In this document: one piece after another, positions 34,700 to 47,600 of the stretch | Numbering within the stretch: the stretch's first letter is position 1 | How the letters are laid out: each line of letters opens with the position of its first letter | Notes under the pieces: generated by a model | Database searches by the model: none | Seen by the model: the letters and a program-made list of their open reading frames with translations, nothing else | What the model was told of the DNA's origin: nothing | Assembly: GCA_003117195.1 (NCBI GenBank) | Contig: BDSI01000197.1 | Coordinates: forward strand, 1-64,000 | Origin: Eudorina sp. 2006-703-Eu-15 | Lineage: Eukaryota; Chlorophyta; Chlorophyceae; Chlamydomonadales; Volvocaceae | Direction: 5' to 3' | DNA: 64,000 bases | Program-made: the position numbers and the translations under genes

Positions 34700-36301
34700 G
34701 ACGGCTTCCGGAGCTTCACTGGGACGGAGGGGTTTGCGAGGCAGCGGTGGATCGTGGACAACGTGGAGAAGCCGAAAGAGGTGCGAAAAGGGGGGAAACA
34801 CACGAGGAGGAGGAGGAGGAGGGGGAGGAGGAGGACGGGGAGGAGGGGGAGGAGGGGTGACAGGGCGGGGAGGACCGGGCGGGGAGGTGCGGCGGAAGAT
34901 GCCGCCGTGTTCAGAGCGTGCGCGTGTGCAGCGCCAACGATGCCTGGCTTGAGCTGTGGACCTGGCGCTCGGACTGGTGCAGGGCTGTGGCCCCCTGCAG
35001 TTGGGTGTTTCGGTAGTTGGATTAGTCAAGGTAGCCGGGATCGGGGGTGGGGGCAAAAGATGCTGTCTTACTGTGCACAGAACTGACCGCCCTGCCGGTG
35101 GCCAGCCCCTTCCCCCGAGCCCCGGGGTCCCCATCCCCTTTGTCCTTCCCGGTCCACCCTGGAGCGCAGACTATCGTGAAGCTGCGGATGCTGGACAAGG
35201 GCACCAGCCAGATCCAGTGGCGGCTGGAGGGGCGGCTGGGGGGCATGGATGTGGATGTGGGCTTCACCACCACCTGCGAACACAACCTACTGACCGGCAG
35301 GATCACATCCCTCAGGTGAGATACACCACCAGGCAGCGGCGAGGCGCAAGGCGCACTGGGTCGGCACCTGGGGTGCGTTTGGGTGCGTTGGCGCTTTCGC
35401 ATATAGGCTTCGGCTGTCACCGATGACCCACTGGGTCCGCTGTAACATCCCTAACAATAGTATACGCAGTCAGCAGCAGGGCAGTAGCCCCCTGATGGCC
35501 CAAACAAAGCGACGCTTGCGGAGCGGCCTGGAGGTCAATTGGGGTTGCCGGTCAGCTGGGTCAGTAACAGCCTGGCTGTTTCTTCTCCGCTGCTGCTGCT
35601 GCTGGGCCCAGCCTGCTGGCACACCCATCTCGCTTTCGCCCAAATGCATGGTGGGGCCTGTGCTCTCAGACACTATGCCCGGCCGATGCCCGGCTTGCAC
35701 TGCCCCAAGTCACAGTGCTATGGGATCCCCCGATTCCTGCTGCAGGGAGAGTTGGGACCTGTCCCGCTGCTCGCCGCCCGCCGCGCTGCTGGCCACGTTC
35801 AACCGCTACAGCTGGTCGGCCAAGCAGGCTGTAGCAGACGCGCGTGACGGCATCGGCAAGGCGGCGGAGAAGCTGGGCAGCGGTGGTGCCGACGGCAGCG
35901 GCAATCTCCCGTCGGATCCGACGCGGGTGTGTGTTTGGGGGGAGGGGCTGGCCGGGCGGGTCAGATCCCTTTTTCCAGTGCTCCGAAAGGATGACTTGCT
36001 CTTGGCAATACCCTTCATCATATACCCTGGAGCGCGAACGGTCATGAATGCATCCTGTAGGTGTGTCTTAAGGTGATTCCGGATGTGTGGTGATTACCTG
36101 TCGGCGTAGATCCGTGCAAACGCACTAACGCCCGGCTCTCGCCCGCCCGGCCCGGCCGCATGCATCCCCCCATCTGCCCGTCCGCAGTTCTACACCCAGA
36201 GCGGCGGGGACGGCAACCAGGACGTCATCGCGGTGGGCTTCCTCATCGCGCTTCTCTACCTGGCCTTCAAGCTCTTCGGCGCGCTGGAGACCTTGGGCTG
36301 A
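34700..36301 (+). CDS. NTF2-like protein, 3' exons, C-terminal membrane span
   Basis: Four exons, 34700-34780, 35170-35315, 35746-35926 and 36188-36301, join in phase (0, 2, 0) and end with TGA. They encode DGFRSFTGTEGFARQRW, then IVKLRMLDKGTSQIQWRLEG and FTTTCEHNLLTGRITSL, then ESWDLSRCSPPAAL and FNRYSWSAKQ, and finish with a hydrophobic helix (VIAVGFLIALLYLAFKLFG). A curved sheet with a WR.G strand, a gly-rich turn and ESWDLS resembles NTF2-like plastid proteins of the DUF2358 kind; I name the fold from pattern only. The N terminus is missing here; the transit-peptide exon at 27292 is a candidate. A GA-rich purine tract (34803-34860) lies in the first intron. Function unknown; probably attached to a plastid membrane if the transit peptide belongs to it. 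Confidence 0.7.
35411..35460 (+). mobile_element. LINE 3'-tail fragment in intron
   Basis: GGCTGTCACCGATGACCC, GGGTCCGCTGTAACATCC and a short CTAACAATAG tail match the 3' end of the LINE copy at 43071-43140. It lies in an intron of the NTF2-like gene and looks like a severely 5'-truncated insertion. Confidence 0.65.
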
Positions 36302-37320
36302 TTGACCCCCGAGCGGGGATGAGCGGGGATGGGGAGGGAGGGAGGGGGATTGGGAGGGGCTGGGGCGCCGAAGGCTGAGGGGTGGGGCGGGGGCCTGCGG
36401 GGGAGGCGGGGGTGAGGCGCCGCAGCGACGCACGCGCACCCGCACGCCCCCGCCCCGTCGTGTGGTGGTGGCGGAGTCGTGGTGACGAGTGCCCACCAGC
36501 GGGGGTTTTGCGCTGGATGTCCAGCAGGTTACTGGCGGCGTAGGTTGTACGGCAAGGACCTGGCCGGTTGGCGGTAGGGTGTCGTTGTGTTGTGGGGCGG
36601 CAGGAATGCCTGCATTTGGCCTGAGGCGGGGAGTATGTCCATATTGGTAACGTAGCGGCCGCGAGGGGCATGTTGAGTAACGTGTCGGCACCACAATGAG
36701 CTGACCGAGGTAGGAATGCAGTTTTCCCCGTACGTTTTGTTTCAGGGTTTGTATTTGATAGAACCCCTCACCCGATATCGCGACCTTGGCCGACCGAATG
36801 GTTTTCCACTCTCTGTTCATTATTTGCATCCGAAGAATTTTTGGGGAACACGAACACCGCGCAAACCACAGCCCCGGGAAGGGCACACTGTCGTGTCGCT
36901 TTCTTGGGCGGACATGCTCGTCTGCACTACGCAACTTCAGATATACTCGTAAGTCTCCGAGGCGGACAATTTTGGGGTCTTTTATACGATACGTGGACAT
37001 TGTTTGTACGACAATGAGGTACACTGACATCGATATCATGTTGTGACATGTTGCAATGTGGCTAATACCATGCGCCAGGAAGCAAGGGGCGTGTACGGTA
37101 CGTAAGTGAAAATTTCAATGCGGAATGGAATGGGAAGACCATCGCGTTCTTTGGTTTTCGCCATTGGCCGTTGACCAACATGTAAGAAAACTTGTCGTAG
37201 CGTCTGAACCTTCCTTGGTCTTCTTTCGCGTCAGTCGTAGCCCCCAATCCATCTTGAATAATTGTGTCTCATTCACACCACCGCCAGCAAGCACATCTCT
37301 GCATCCGGCGCCCCGCACAG
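36302..37320. other. Start of a lower-GC gene-poor stretch
   Basis: After a GGGA-rich patch (36315-36420) that should be 3' UTR of the NTF2-like gene, the sequence drops to roughly balanced base composition. No frame shows domain-like protein or good splice sites. Confidence 0.5.
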
Positions 37321-37959
37321 CTACCACAGCTTGCTGAGCGCGCAACCCTCAACTAGCATGCGGGAAGATGGTCGGCGTGAACATGTGCACCAGCAGCCGC
37401 ACCTACCAGTGCATGTAAGGAGCTGCTGCTGCTGTCGGCCTACAGCATTGCTGCATTGGAGAGCTTTCACTGCCCACTGGGACCCCCGCTGTGTCATCTG
37501 ATAAACCTGACGGACACGCGCATATGACGACCCCGCGAAGCAAGCACGCCGTTGGGCAAACGATAAAAAGATGGGACGACGTAAGGCACCAGCAAACCAA
37601 CCAACCCGCATGGCTTGGCGCTTGGCATGGCACAAGCACCACTGTTGATGTGGTCGCCTGCTGCGGGATAGCAGAGAAGCGTTTCTATGCCCTATCCCAC
37701 GTTCAACCACGTCTCCATCGGGAAAACGCTCCTCCATATGCTGCAGCCATTCCTCGTGTAGCGGTGTCTCTACACGATACAACTGCGCGCGGCCTGTCGG
37801 ACGGGTACCATCGACATGGCAGATCGGAAAGGGCCCAAAATAAGTCCCTTCCAATATCTTTTGAGCCAAAGATTCACGACGCCACATTACCCCTGCCGTC
37901 TGCAGCAAGACGACGTCGCCCTCCCCATCAGAATCCATGGAACTCACGGACCGGGCCAA
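37321..37959 (-). mobile_element. Possible retroelement integrase C-terminal fragment
   Basis: Open frame of about 212 codons. The first third reads GEGDVVLLQTAGV, LAQKILEGTYFGPFPI and GRAQLYRVETP. GD.VLL, then K..E.Y.GPF.I, is the pattern of the SH3-like C-terminal region of LTR-retrotransposon integrases. The frame upstream continues only after a shift (37928-38116), which suggests decay. The last third loses coding character. A host gene with this pattern is not excluded. Confidence 0.35.
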
Positions 37960-39250
37960 GTGTCAAGGCGCGTGCGTGGATCGAAAGAGTCCTGGAAAAT
38001 TGAGGATTCAGAAAGATCCTCAGGTTGTAGTACTTGAGACTTCCACAACGCTCTAAAATGCCAGTTCCAATGGCGCGGCAATGCAGCGAACGACCCCAAA
38101 CGCCGAACGACCCCAAACCCCGCCTCGATCAACCCAAGCCCGTTGGGACTTCTTGGCACAGGACATGCATAGAGACACACGCACATGTGACCAAGGCACA
38201 ACTTGGCATCACCTTATGGAGACACGCTCTGAGAAAGAAAAGACACACAGCCTGCTAGCACATGCAAACAAATCAAACCGAACGGCCGTTGACTAGATCC
38301 CTGCTGTGCTACTCCGCATCTCGAATGTCTGTCTAGGGGAACAGCCCTTGTCATGGGCTCATCAGTCTCTACAGCTACCTGCCTGCGCGCCCAGCGTGGA
38401 AGGGCCGTTGTCCGCCACACAGCCGCACCGAATATACATTGCTGGTTGGACAACATCACAACCGCAAAGTCACCAATCTGTATATGCCACCGACATCCAG
38501 TATGTCCGGAGCTTGAATAAGGCCGGCTTCGTCACGAGGTAAATGTAATAAAAATGGATACATCAGAACCGGAAAACAATCGCTGTGTGAGCGATCTGTG
38601 ATATGCTCGTCTGCACAACTACAGCCGGCGATCCTGCTCCACGCAAGACCGATTTGTTGCACTTGTCCCCACCCCGACCCCGACCCAGGCCCGCATGCCT
38701 GCACCCAGGTCCGCATCGCTGGCTCCATTTCCCGCCCCCGTCTTGTACCAAGACTGCGTCCGCCTGTTCGACAAGCAAGAGGCTGACCTGGTCATCACAG
38801 AATACATACGCGGGTGCGCCTGCTAACTCCCTGACAACCACAAAGCATGTGGGTGTGAGGAACGGCGCCATCTCAGCCTCCCGCGCCTTTGGAGCTCAAC
38901 TTGCCTCTCACCCATGCCGCCGCCTTTACAAACAAATGTCTCCCAGAAGCGCATCGCTCACTGCAGGACGACCGACCGGCCGCGCCGTTGGATGTCACAG
39001 GATACACCATTCCGCGGGAAAAGTGACTCGCGTGAAACGCGACCCGTGTATGTTTACGATACGCGTGAGGTTGTCCTCCAGGCATGCTTAGAAAATCCAG
39101 GCATGCTTAGAAAATTGGCGAGGATTGGCTATCTGTCTGCGCTTGCAATACCGCATGCCGCAGGAATCTCCTGCTCCCTACTGCTGCTAAAAAACTGCTT
39201 CTGCTGCATCTGCACCTGCTGTGCTCCCGCTGTCAGGACGCCGCGGCTGT
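37960..39250. other. Gene-poor stretch with decayed coding fragments
   Basis: A minus-strand frame near 38870-38740 (PTCFVVVRELAGAPAYVF) looks like protein but has no partner exons that I could join. The rest shows nothing recognisable. Base composition stays near balanced. Confidence 0.35.
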
Positions 39251-40718
39251 TTACATGACTTGAAGCTGCTGCCGTGACCTGGTCGTCGACGCCTGCAACT
39301 GCACTAGCGGCTGTGTCCCCCTGGCCGCCTGGCGCCCCTCGCTGCCTGGGCTGCCATTTCGTGACGAGCTCGGCGCTCCCCACCTACCGCCCTGCTGCTC
39401 CTCGCTGCCAGGAATAAAAATTTGATAGGCGAAAGTGGAAGTGCCCGGCAGCAACCCATATGTTGCATGGAACGGGTTGCGCGCTTCCAAGGTATCGTCC
39501 ACGCTGCCGACGCCCGCCACGGGGTTGAACTGGTCCAGACCGCCGGCACCAGCATCCGCGCCAGTGGGTGAGTCAGCGCGGCCTTGCTGGCCGTTACCGC
39601 CGGTCTGAGACCTCTGGTTTTCAGGTAGTCGGTCCAGAATGGGCACGCATATCGAGGCACAGGCGGGGAAGAGATATGAGGGATGATACCCAAGGGTCAG
39701 ACCCACGAGACAATATGCGGGAAACATAGTGGGTACATGTCAAGCAAGTGAGTTCAAGGCCCCATTACGTCTCAAGTGCAATGCGACAAGGACTTGACTA
39801 CAGCCAGTGCGCACGCCAACTTCAAGCATGGGGACGGGACGGCAAGGACTTGCCACAATGACCCACCAGGAGCGCTGATTTGGGGTTCTCAGAAGACCCT
39901 ACGAATGCGCCCGTGCAGCAGCAGCACAGCTGCCGTACAACCAAGGTAGTATGCGCCACCATGAAGACAGCGCCCGCAGCAACAAACGCTACAGCTGGAT
40001 AATGCTGCTGGGCGACGAGGAAAATCGACATGCCAACGACCGGGAGCCATAGCGTGGCCAACACTGCGGGTTCCGCATTTGCGGATTTGCAAGAAGAGCG
40101 AGAGGAGGGTTTCTCGACAACCGTATACAGCAAATGGTAAAGCTGCCCGTTGGATGACAGGCAGACATGTTTTTCTTTTGCAGGATATATTTTTCGCCCT
40201 GTAGGTTGCCAGAAACGTAACAAGCGCCTCCGAAACAGGACAATTGGTGCCATTCAAATAATTACCTAGGATTGATCATAGCAATGCTTGGAAGGTGCAT
40301 CAATTATGAAATTGCAATCGAACTCTCACCGCTGTGCGCGATTACGCCGCTCAAGTCGCCACAACACCTTGCCATGTAGAATTTGCCCAAAAATTCCAAA
40401 AACGCTGCATCAAAAAGCACAAGCAGGCGTCACCCGATGTTGGCAACTCAACCAACGGGGGGTTTGCAGGATTCGCCCGGCAACTTGGAGTCGGTAGGCC
40501 AAGTAAGAGCATACAGATGTAGCCGTGGTATCCCACTTACCAACGAGCAGAATCGCCATGGAAAGCACCGTAAGCGCACACGAGATGATTAGCACCGCCT
40601 GAGCGACAGGAACTGACCCGTCCTGCAAGCCCTTTGTGTAGTCACCCATATCGCCCGCTGCACAACGCAGGAAGGCAAGAAGCCACACACACGCTTCTAA
40701 ACTGCTCATGGCCTGCAT
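39251..40718 (-). CDS. Small four-span membrane protein, unknown family
   Basis: Three exons, 40718-40541, 40063-39867 and 39604-39251, join in phase (1, 0) to 243 codons including TAA. The donor after exon 1 is a perfect GTAAGT; the exon 3 acceptor could instead be at 39613. The protein begins MQAMSSLEACVWLLAFLRC and has four hydrophobic stretches: the N-terminal one, AQAVLIISCALTVLSMAILL, LATLWLPVVGMSIFLVA and FVAAGAVFMVAHTTLVV, then a CCCC cluster and a polar Gly/Ser/Gln-rich tail containing ARNPFHATYGLLPGTSTFAY. The short loops suggest both ends face the same side. I recognise no family. The lower GC of this gene matches its surroundings. Confidence 0.55.
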
Positions 40719-42159
40719 CACTCGGATGCAAACGTATGCGAAAACTGCGTGTGCTATGTGTACAACTTACAAAGCTTAAATGTTGTGGGCTCCAGCATGA
40801 GGCAATGCGGAAACAACGTTAAGAGGCGTTCACGTATTGAGACCTTGCGAGTTCTGTCATAGATTGATACGCCGCAGCAACATACGTGCCTATGAAATGC
40901 ATACGGAACAAACATATGGTACTCTTTGCATCTTACAGTGGGGCAAAACTGCTCGGAATTGTTCGGAGCGCCGTACCGGTGCTACCAATAAAGAGCTTCA
41001 GTTCACTCACCATGCCAGTCTGTTACCTATCATACTCATACATTTTTGAAGGCAAGATGGGCCCAACAGGCGTACCGTAAGGTTGGACCACTACGAACAG
41101 GACCGCAGCAACCTTCAACTATGACAGCTGCCTACGTCAGCCTTTTCATCTTTCATTTAAACACTCGTTGAGTACTGCCTTAAATGCAGAATTGGCGCCC
41201 CAGGAGTCCCGAAATGCCGCCCCAGGGGTCGGAACACTACTGAACACTGACCAACGTTACACGGAAGGACAACATACCATTGGCGTCCGGCATGCGAGCA
41301 CAAGATATACATTAACACAGAACTACAATTTTCAAAAACAGCAAGATCATTCTTTCGAAGGCAGCCACGACGACGTAAACTGGACGGCCCTACACCTCAA
41401 ATACATCTCAAGAAGCCGTTGCCAGCTTTCAACTACTAGACACGAGCCGGGATAGATATCTGACGAGCCTTGATGAGGACCACGCAGCAAAGCAAAACTG
41501 CCAACTGTCCAACCAGGTTCAACTCAGGGCGTGAAGTCTTGCAGCCAATCGAACTAGTCTGCGCACCCGCCAGCTTCAACGGGAGAGGCCAGGAGCGCTC
41601 GTAACTGCTCATAGGGCAGGATCAGGGGCTTATATCTACTAGCAGTTACCAGGGGGTATATACGTGTAAGTGACCGACCGGTCACAACCCTGGGCCGGGG
41701 GCTCGGGGCGGGTTTCCTTGCTAAGTAGCCATGCGCAACTCCAGCCCGTGACATGACAAGGCAGCGAAACAGCAGAGGCCTTTCTCCAGGATTGTGGAAC
41801 GTCAGCATTGTGCTGAATGGCTGGAGTGGCGCAGAGATAGGTGGGGCGCAATCCAGCAGCAGTGGGCTTGTCAGGAGTGCGTGATTAAAGCGTGATACCT
41901 ACCTACATGAATTATCATAGAGGCTCCCCCTCATCACAACGCCGACATGCCGGCCGTACCGTGTGTAGAACACAACGTTGCCAGCCGTGCCAGCACAGAC
42001 TCGCCAGCTGCCACCGATGAACCTGTGACTTGATTCACTCATTCACTCGGGGAGGAGAGGCGTGCGGCACACACACGCTTTGTTTGCAAAGCACTTGGGG
42101 TAGAGGATACTGCGCCAGAAGTGTCGAGGATGGTTTCCAAGGTAATAGAAAACATGCGG
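40719..42159. other. Intergenic, balanced base composition
   Basis: No frame with domain-like protein and no tandem array noticed. It should contain the promoter of the four-span protein gene. Confidence 0.45.
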
Positions 42160-43140
42160 CGGATGTGGACGGAGGCCATCCAATAAGGAGGCGTACTGGC
42201 GACTGGTGGTTGATGGCATCCCGATGCTAGGTAACTCCCACATGAGGGAGGCGGCGGTGGCCCCGTGTGGATGCGGGACATACCCCGGCGCCGGGTCGGT
42301 ACGGCCAACGCCCAGGCAACAACATTTTTGGGGCTGTGGGGTGGCCCAAGCGGTTGTCGCGCAGATCGAGGCACGGCTAGGGGTGAGCCTTCAAAGGCAG
42401 CAGGTGTGGCTCGCCACGCCCCCCGTGGGTGTGCAACAGTGCGTCTGGGACGTCGTCGTCTTGGCGACAACCAGTGCCATGGAAACGGGCCGGCGTGCCT
42501 TGAGGGCCAACAGGTCCAGGAACGCGGACGGGATCCCTAGGCCATCAGCGGATGCTGAAGGGCTAGCCGCCCGGCGGGCAGTGGCGGACTTTTGGAGCCG
42601 GCTCTACGACTTCGCGGAGCTGGGAGTCCCAGTGAAAGGGTGGTCGTCTTGTGTGCCGCGGCCCGGTTCCGTCAGGCCAGGACTCTTAACCGAAGCCCTG
42701 TAGGCGTTCAGTAGTAATGGGCCGCGGATGGACGGGGCACTGACTCCCGGTGGAGCAATCGATTGGTGTGGCCCGGTAGGACCGTACGGCCAGGCCCCAA
42801 ATGATGACTCGCGAGCCCCCGTGGCCCTCCAAGACTACGGGCCACCGCTGGAAAAGTGACCCCGCCTTGGTTGGGGTGGTGATTCGCTATTAGAGGCGCG
42901 CTGGTGACTAACTCCCCCTGAGCGGGCTTTATCCCTTGCCATGGTTGGGTCTCAGGAACGGGGTGGTTTCCTGGTAGTGTGGGCCCGGGGCGTGTTTCGG
43001 TGCACTTGTGGAGCCTGTCCGGAGCGCCATGGTGGCGCCAGTTCGATTAGGCAGTGTATGGTGAGGAAGCCTCGGCTGTCGCCGTTGGCTGTCACCGATG
43101 ACCCGCGGGGTCCGCTGTAACATCCTTAATAATGATAATG
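42160..43140 (+). mobile_element. 5'-truncated LINE: C-terminal zinc-binding region plus 3' UTR
   Basis: The open frame from about 42184 to TAG at 42703 contains KEAYWRLVVDGIPMLG, a CGCG motif, then QQHFWGCGVAQAVVAQIEA and VWLATPPVGVQQCVWDVV. A Cys pair followed by HFW.C.VAQAVV is the reverse-transcriptase-associated zinc-binding region at the C terminus of plant and algal LINE ORF2 proteins. No reverse transcriptase or endonuclease domain lies upstream, so the copy is truncated. The 3' UTR runs to 43140 and ends CACCGATGACCCGCGGGGTC, then CGCTGTAACATCC and a TAATAATGATAATG tail. The frame is intact over about 170 codons, so insertion may be fairly recent. Confidence 0.65.
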
Positions 43141-44698
43141 CTCCTATGAAGCCCACCTGTTTCGATGGACACCTTTAGAGATATTGGTCAGGGTAGTCCT
43201 GACTTTGGCCAGATTTCGAACGACGCCGACGAGCGGCCACATGCTAGGTTGCATCACGTCGCATCAACTGAGATTGGAGAACGGCGTGGGGAAGTCCGCG
43301 GATAGCGTCTACGTGAGCCTTTTCACGACCCACGAAGTAAGGATTGATGCATGTTGCAGTGGACCCCACAAAGAGAACACCCGGTGCCTTCCAGGAAGCG
43401 CCGGTCGTACCAGTGCAACTGAGGTATGGGATGCCTCGGTTAGTCTGTGACGATGTTGCCGAGCTTTACCGAGTTTTACTGGTCTGCCGTGAGGAAAATA
43501 TGGTTTGGGCGCGGGGCTCTTTTCGCAGCAGTGCCATAAAACCCGCCCGTTTCGCTCAGAGTCCGGCGGCTCCGGAGTGCCTTGGTTGCCGATTTTCCCC
43601 GTGAGGAGCTTAACTGCACCCGTGGTGTTCTGTGATGCGGGGTTGCCTGAGCTGCAGACCGGCCCCCGCATGTGCCTGCAAGGCCTCACGAGACGCTCTC
43701 AAGGAACCCCAGCGCGTTCAAAGCTGTAACCCCGCATCTATCTTGATACAGCGAATCCTAGTGCGTGGCTCTTGTTTGGCTACAGGATTTCATCTGAATT
43801 TCTCATGATAAAACGAAGGATAAGGAGAACAAAACCCTGTAAGCTTCAATTAATTCAATATTGCTCTGCCCGTCAACGGGAGGCCACAGGCGGCCCGCTT
43901 TCCGCACCGCCCGACGGAGGACCAACGGTGTGATTTGACAAACCATGAAGTCCGGCTCTCCGGCATAATCGAAGCTACTCACAGTCAGTGCAGAAACCTT
44001 CACAGACGCGCTGCAGTACGCCCGGTGACGCAGGGACGTCTATGGACGTACAGGGCGGGCGCCTGAGGCGAGATGATGCGCGAAGTAGCCATTGTTGGCG
44101 TGTCTGTGTACTCTGTCTAAGCATGGCGCATAGGGGTGCATCGCTCATCTAATGCAACTGCAACAGGTGCACATAGGCCGTTGTTGGAAATCAAAGCGGT
44201 CATACAAATAGGAATGCATGTCAGCTTCACGACCCGGTGAATGCGCGTAATGAGTCTCCAAAGTAAACTGATACATTACGCTGCATTGCACCTGCTTTCG
44301 TGGCCGAGTGTAGTTGCAGCCGGAAAGCCACTCTGGCTGGCATGCCGTGTGTCATCTACGCTGCAATCAACTAACCAGTTGTGGTGGGAAGTGTATGCAA
44401 GTCAATCGTCCAGACTTGTTCATGCTGGTGTGAACTCGCGCCAGGGACGGAATCCTAACCGTATTTCCGCATAGCAACCGTGATGACCACATGTGCCTTC
44501 CTGATACGCGCCATGCATGACAAACTACGGCACATTTTTGCCTACCTTCAGTGCCTCGATTCACAAGTATTAGTATCGTACTGCTTTTCCGGTACTTTGG
44601 ATTCATTGTTGAGCTGCGATCGGTTTTCTCTCTCCGATCGCGACAGTGCGTGAGCAGGGGTGTCAATGAAATAAAATGTCAGAGCTCGAACGCCCAGC
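43141..44698. other. Intergenic, upstream of the cyclase gene
   Basis: Balanced base composition, no recognisable frame. It should include the cyclase promoter; no TATA-type box can be claimed. Confidence 0.45.
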
Positions 44699-47600
44699 AT
44701 GGCCTTACGCGTGGTTCACACCAGAACACTTCTTTGTTTGCTCTTCATTAGCCAGGCAAGCCAAGTTATCTTTTTACATCCCGGCGTCGTATCAGCTGAT
44801 TTGGGCTTTCGCGAACGGAGTGTCGCCGAGGTTACTGTGGACGACGCAGACGACGTCGTGGTGAACCGGACATGTGTGCAGCTTTACATCACGCCAGTAG
44901 CGTCCAGGTAATACAGCGAGGCGAACCATTCCCATTTTCAGGTCAAGACCGCCAAAATGTCGATGGACCCCTAATTGCTTACGTTTCCTGGCCACCTACA
45001 GCTGCGATAATGTGCATCCTATGAACTATGGGCAAAACTCATCACTTCTCCGGGTGGCGCTCTCTTCAATGCTGCACGCCTGCGTCCAGTTCCAGGACAA
45101 CTCCGGAGTTCGGGTGTGTACCCGTGTCGCAGTCCCTTGCTTTGCAACTACCTTGACACCCCCATAAAGCTGCTTGACTAAGCGTTGTCCAGACTACTAT
45201 CATTCTCAACGCCCGGGCCAGCGCAGCCCTGTGCGACTTGCAGACCTGACCATCCTCGCCTCACTCAGCCGCCCGTCGGAAGCAAGTTGTCCTGTCGTTC
45301 GCGTTGGTCACTCTGAGAACTGTGGGTGCCGGCAGTCCCTGCATCTTACACTGCACGTCCGACCCCAACTCCGCAACCCATGCCCAAACCCCGCGCGCCT
45401 CTGCAGCGATTGCGGGTAGTCGCCGGGTCAGCGAGGCTGTATCCGGAGCTCCAACGCCTGGGATCCACCTTCAGCCGCGCCAGCGGGTGCGTTTATGCGT
45501 CTGCACCGGCGAGCCCGGCCCTTGGCCCCGCTCCCGGACCCCGGCCCCGCTCCGTGTTTAGTGGGTTGCAGCGCTGGCCTGTCCCTTCGGGCAGTCAGCT
45601 CCTGGTGCTGAGCAGGCGACCCGCACGTGATCTGATCTCGCTTGCACTGGTCTGATCTGATCTGATCTCATGTGGTCTGGGTTTGACCTCTAAATCTGAT
45701 CTATGTTTCAATGGATCTGGGTGACAGGTGTATGCGTCCGCGGGCTGACTTGTGACCCAGATCAGATCAAATTAGATCGAGCGCGCTCCGTTCCAGGGAT
45801 TCGGTTGTTCCACGGGAGGATAGGGGCGGCGGGGAGGAACGGCTGGAATGGCTTGATAGAGAAGCGCTGGCAAGGTGATGGAGAGGGTCGCGGTTACGTA
45901 TGCTGGGTTGGAGCTGGGGCCGGGGCTGGGGCTGGGGTGTAATTTTAGACAGTCCGGGATGAGCAGCGGCGGGTATTTGCGGCGAATTGGCGCAGGCGAC
46001 ACAGGCCAGCATCGGGACACAGCTGCCACAGGACGGGCGCACAATATGGCCGGCACAAGGCCCATTGTGCAGGGAGTTAACCTGGCCTTGCTGATCCCGA
46101 CCAACCTCACCTTGCTGTCCGCTGTCCGGACCCACATCCCGCAGGATCCCTCTGTGAGTGATTGTTGGATGACCTGTCAAGGGGAGTTGGGCGCGGGCAG
46201 CGCGGACAGCTGGCCGTGGCGCCTGCTGTGGTTTGACTCGATGCTCTACCCGCGTGTTTCGGACGCGGCGCGTGACCCGTGCCGCGGCCGCCAACAGGCG
46301 GCACTGGCCGCGCGGAGGAAAGGGAGGGCTTTTGCTGTCTTGATCGACATAAGAGGAGGAAGTAAATTGGAAGCAGCCCAGACAAAGGGAGGGATAAAAA
46401 GAAAAAACAAACCGAGCGGGCACACCCAAGGGGACTGAGCGTGGAGGTCACGCTCTGTTGCTGGGTGGAACTTGGAGGTAGAGCTGGTTGCGGACAACTA
46501 GTACTCATTTGGACAGCTCCCACCCCGACAACTAGTACTGATTCGGTGACTTCGGTTGCTGTCTTGACTGACATGCGGAGCTGGTTGCGCGATCTGGCCC
46601 ACACCCACGCCCCGTCTTGCATACTCGTGAAGCCCGTGGCACACCCAACCCTCCCCAGATACTTCAACTTCAGCACCCGGGTTGGAGCCAGCAGCGCCCT
46701 GATACAGGCGGCCATCACGCGCACGGACCCGGTGGCGGACACGGACGACATGTCGGGGGGAGCGGACGCGTTCATCGTGGGCCCCTCCTACATGCCCAGC
46801 ATCGAACAGGTACGGGTACAGAGAAGCGGGGTGGGGGATGTGCGTACGCATTGGAGAGCAGCTCCAGGGCTCCGGTAGTAGGAACGCGACTTGGTTGTTT
46901 GGATGGGAAAGACCCGGGCAAAGACCCTGGCGCACAGCGCCGGGGCATCGGGTTGCCCTTGCGAGGATGGCGCTGCAGCGGGGGACAAGGTTTGAAGGCG
47001 TCGGGCTGCATCCAAGTGGCAGTTACAGTTGGGCAGTCCAACTGCACGCAGACGCGGGCTCTGGAGGCCGGTATTAGCTGGCCTTGGGGTGCGCAGATGG
47101 GCATTGGAAATTCCATTGGAAATTCACACACGGGCATCATGCTCAGTTTGATTCGGAGGTCATGGAACTCGCACCTCGTGGGGTTGGGTGGGCGGGTCCG
47201 GGGCGGTCAGTGGAGGGGTAGGCGATCTGGGTCGGGCAGCTGCTGCGTTCGCACATGCAGGTCCACCGAAGCAGATTCCCCGGATCTCAAATCCGTTTTG
47301 GCTTTGGATCCTGGATCCGCAGGCAGGCAAGCTGCTCGACCTAAGCCAGCTGGTGGGCGACGACCTGCAGCTCAACTGGTTCCAGATTAAGAAGTTCATG
47401 CGCGAGCAGATGGTGGTGTACGGCAATAAGGTGGGTTGTACAGCGCACGGGGTGGTGGGCGACGCATTCCTGGGACCCGTGGGTCGGGCCAGCCGACCGC
47501 CGCCGTCTCCGCGCGCGTCCTGTCCTGTGCCGTCCCGTCCGCCTCCTCTCCCGCCACACTCATGTCCCTGTCGCCCTCCGTGGGCCCTCCTCCTGCGGTG

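Noticed and set aside
36125..37039. 304-codon minus-strand frame
   Set aside because: Low-complexity Pro/Ser sequence antisense to the last NTF2-like exon and its 3' UTR, no domain or splice support.
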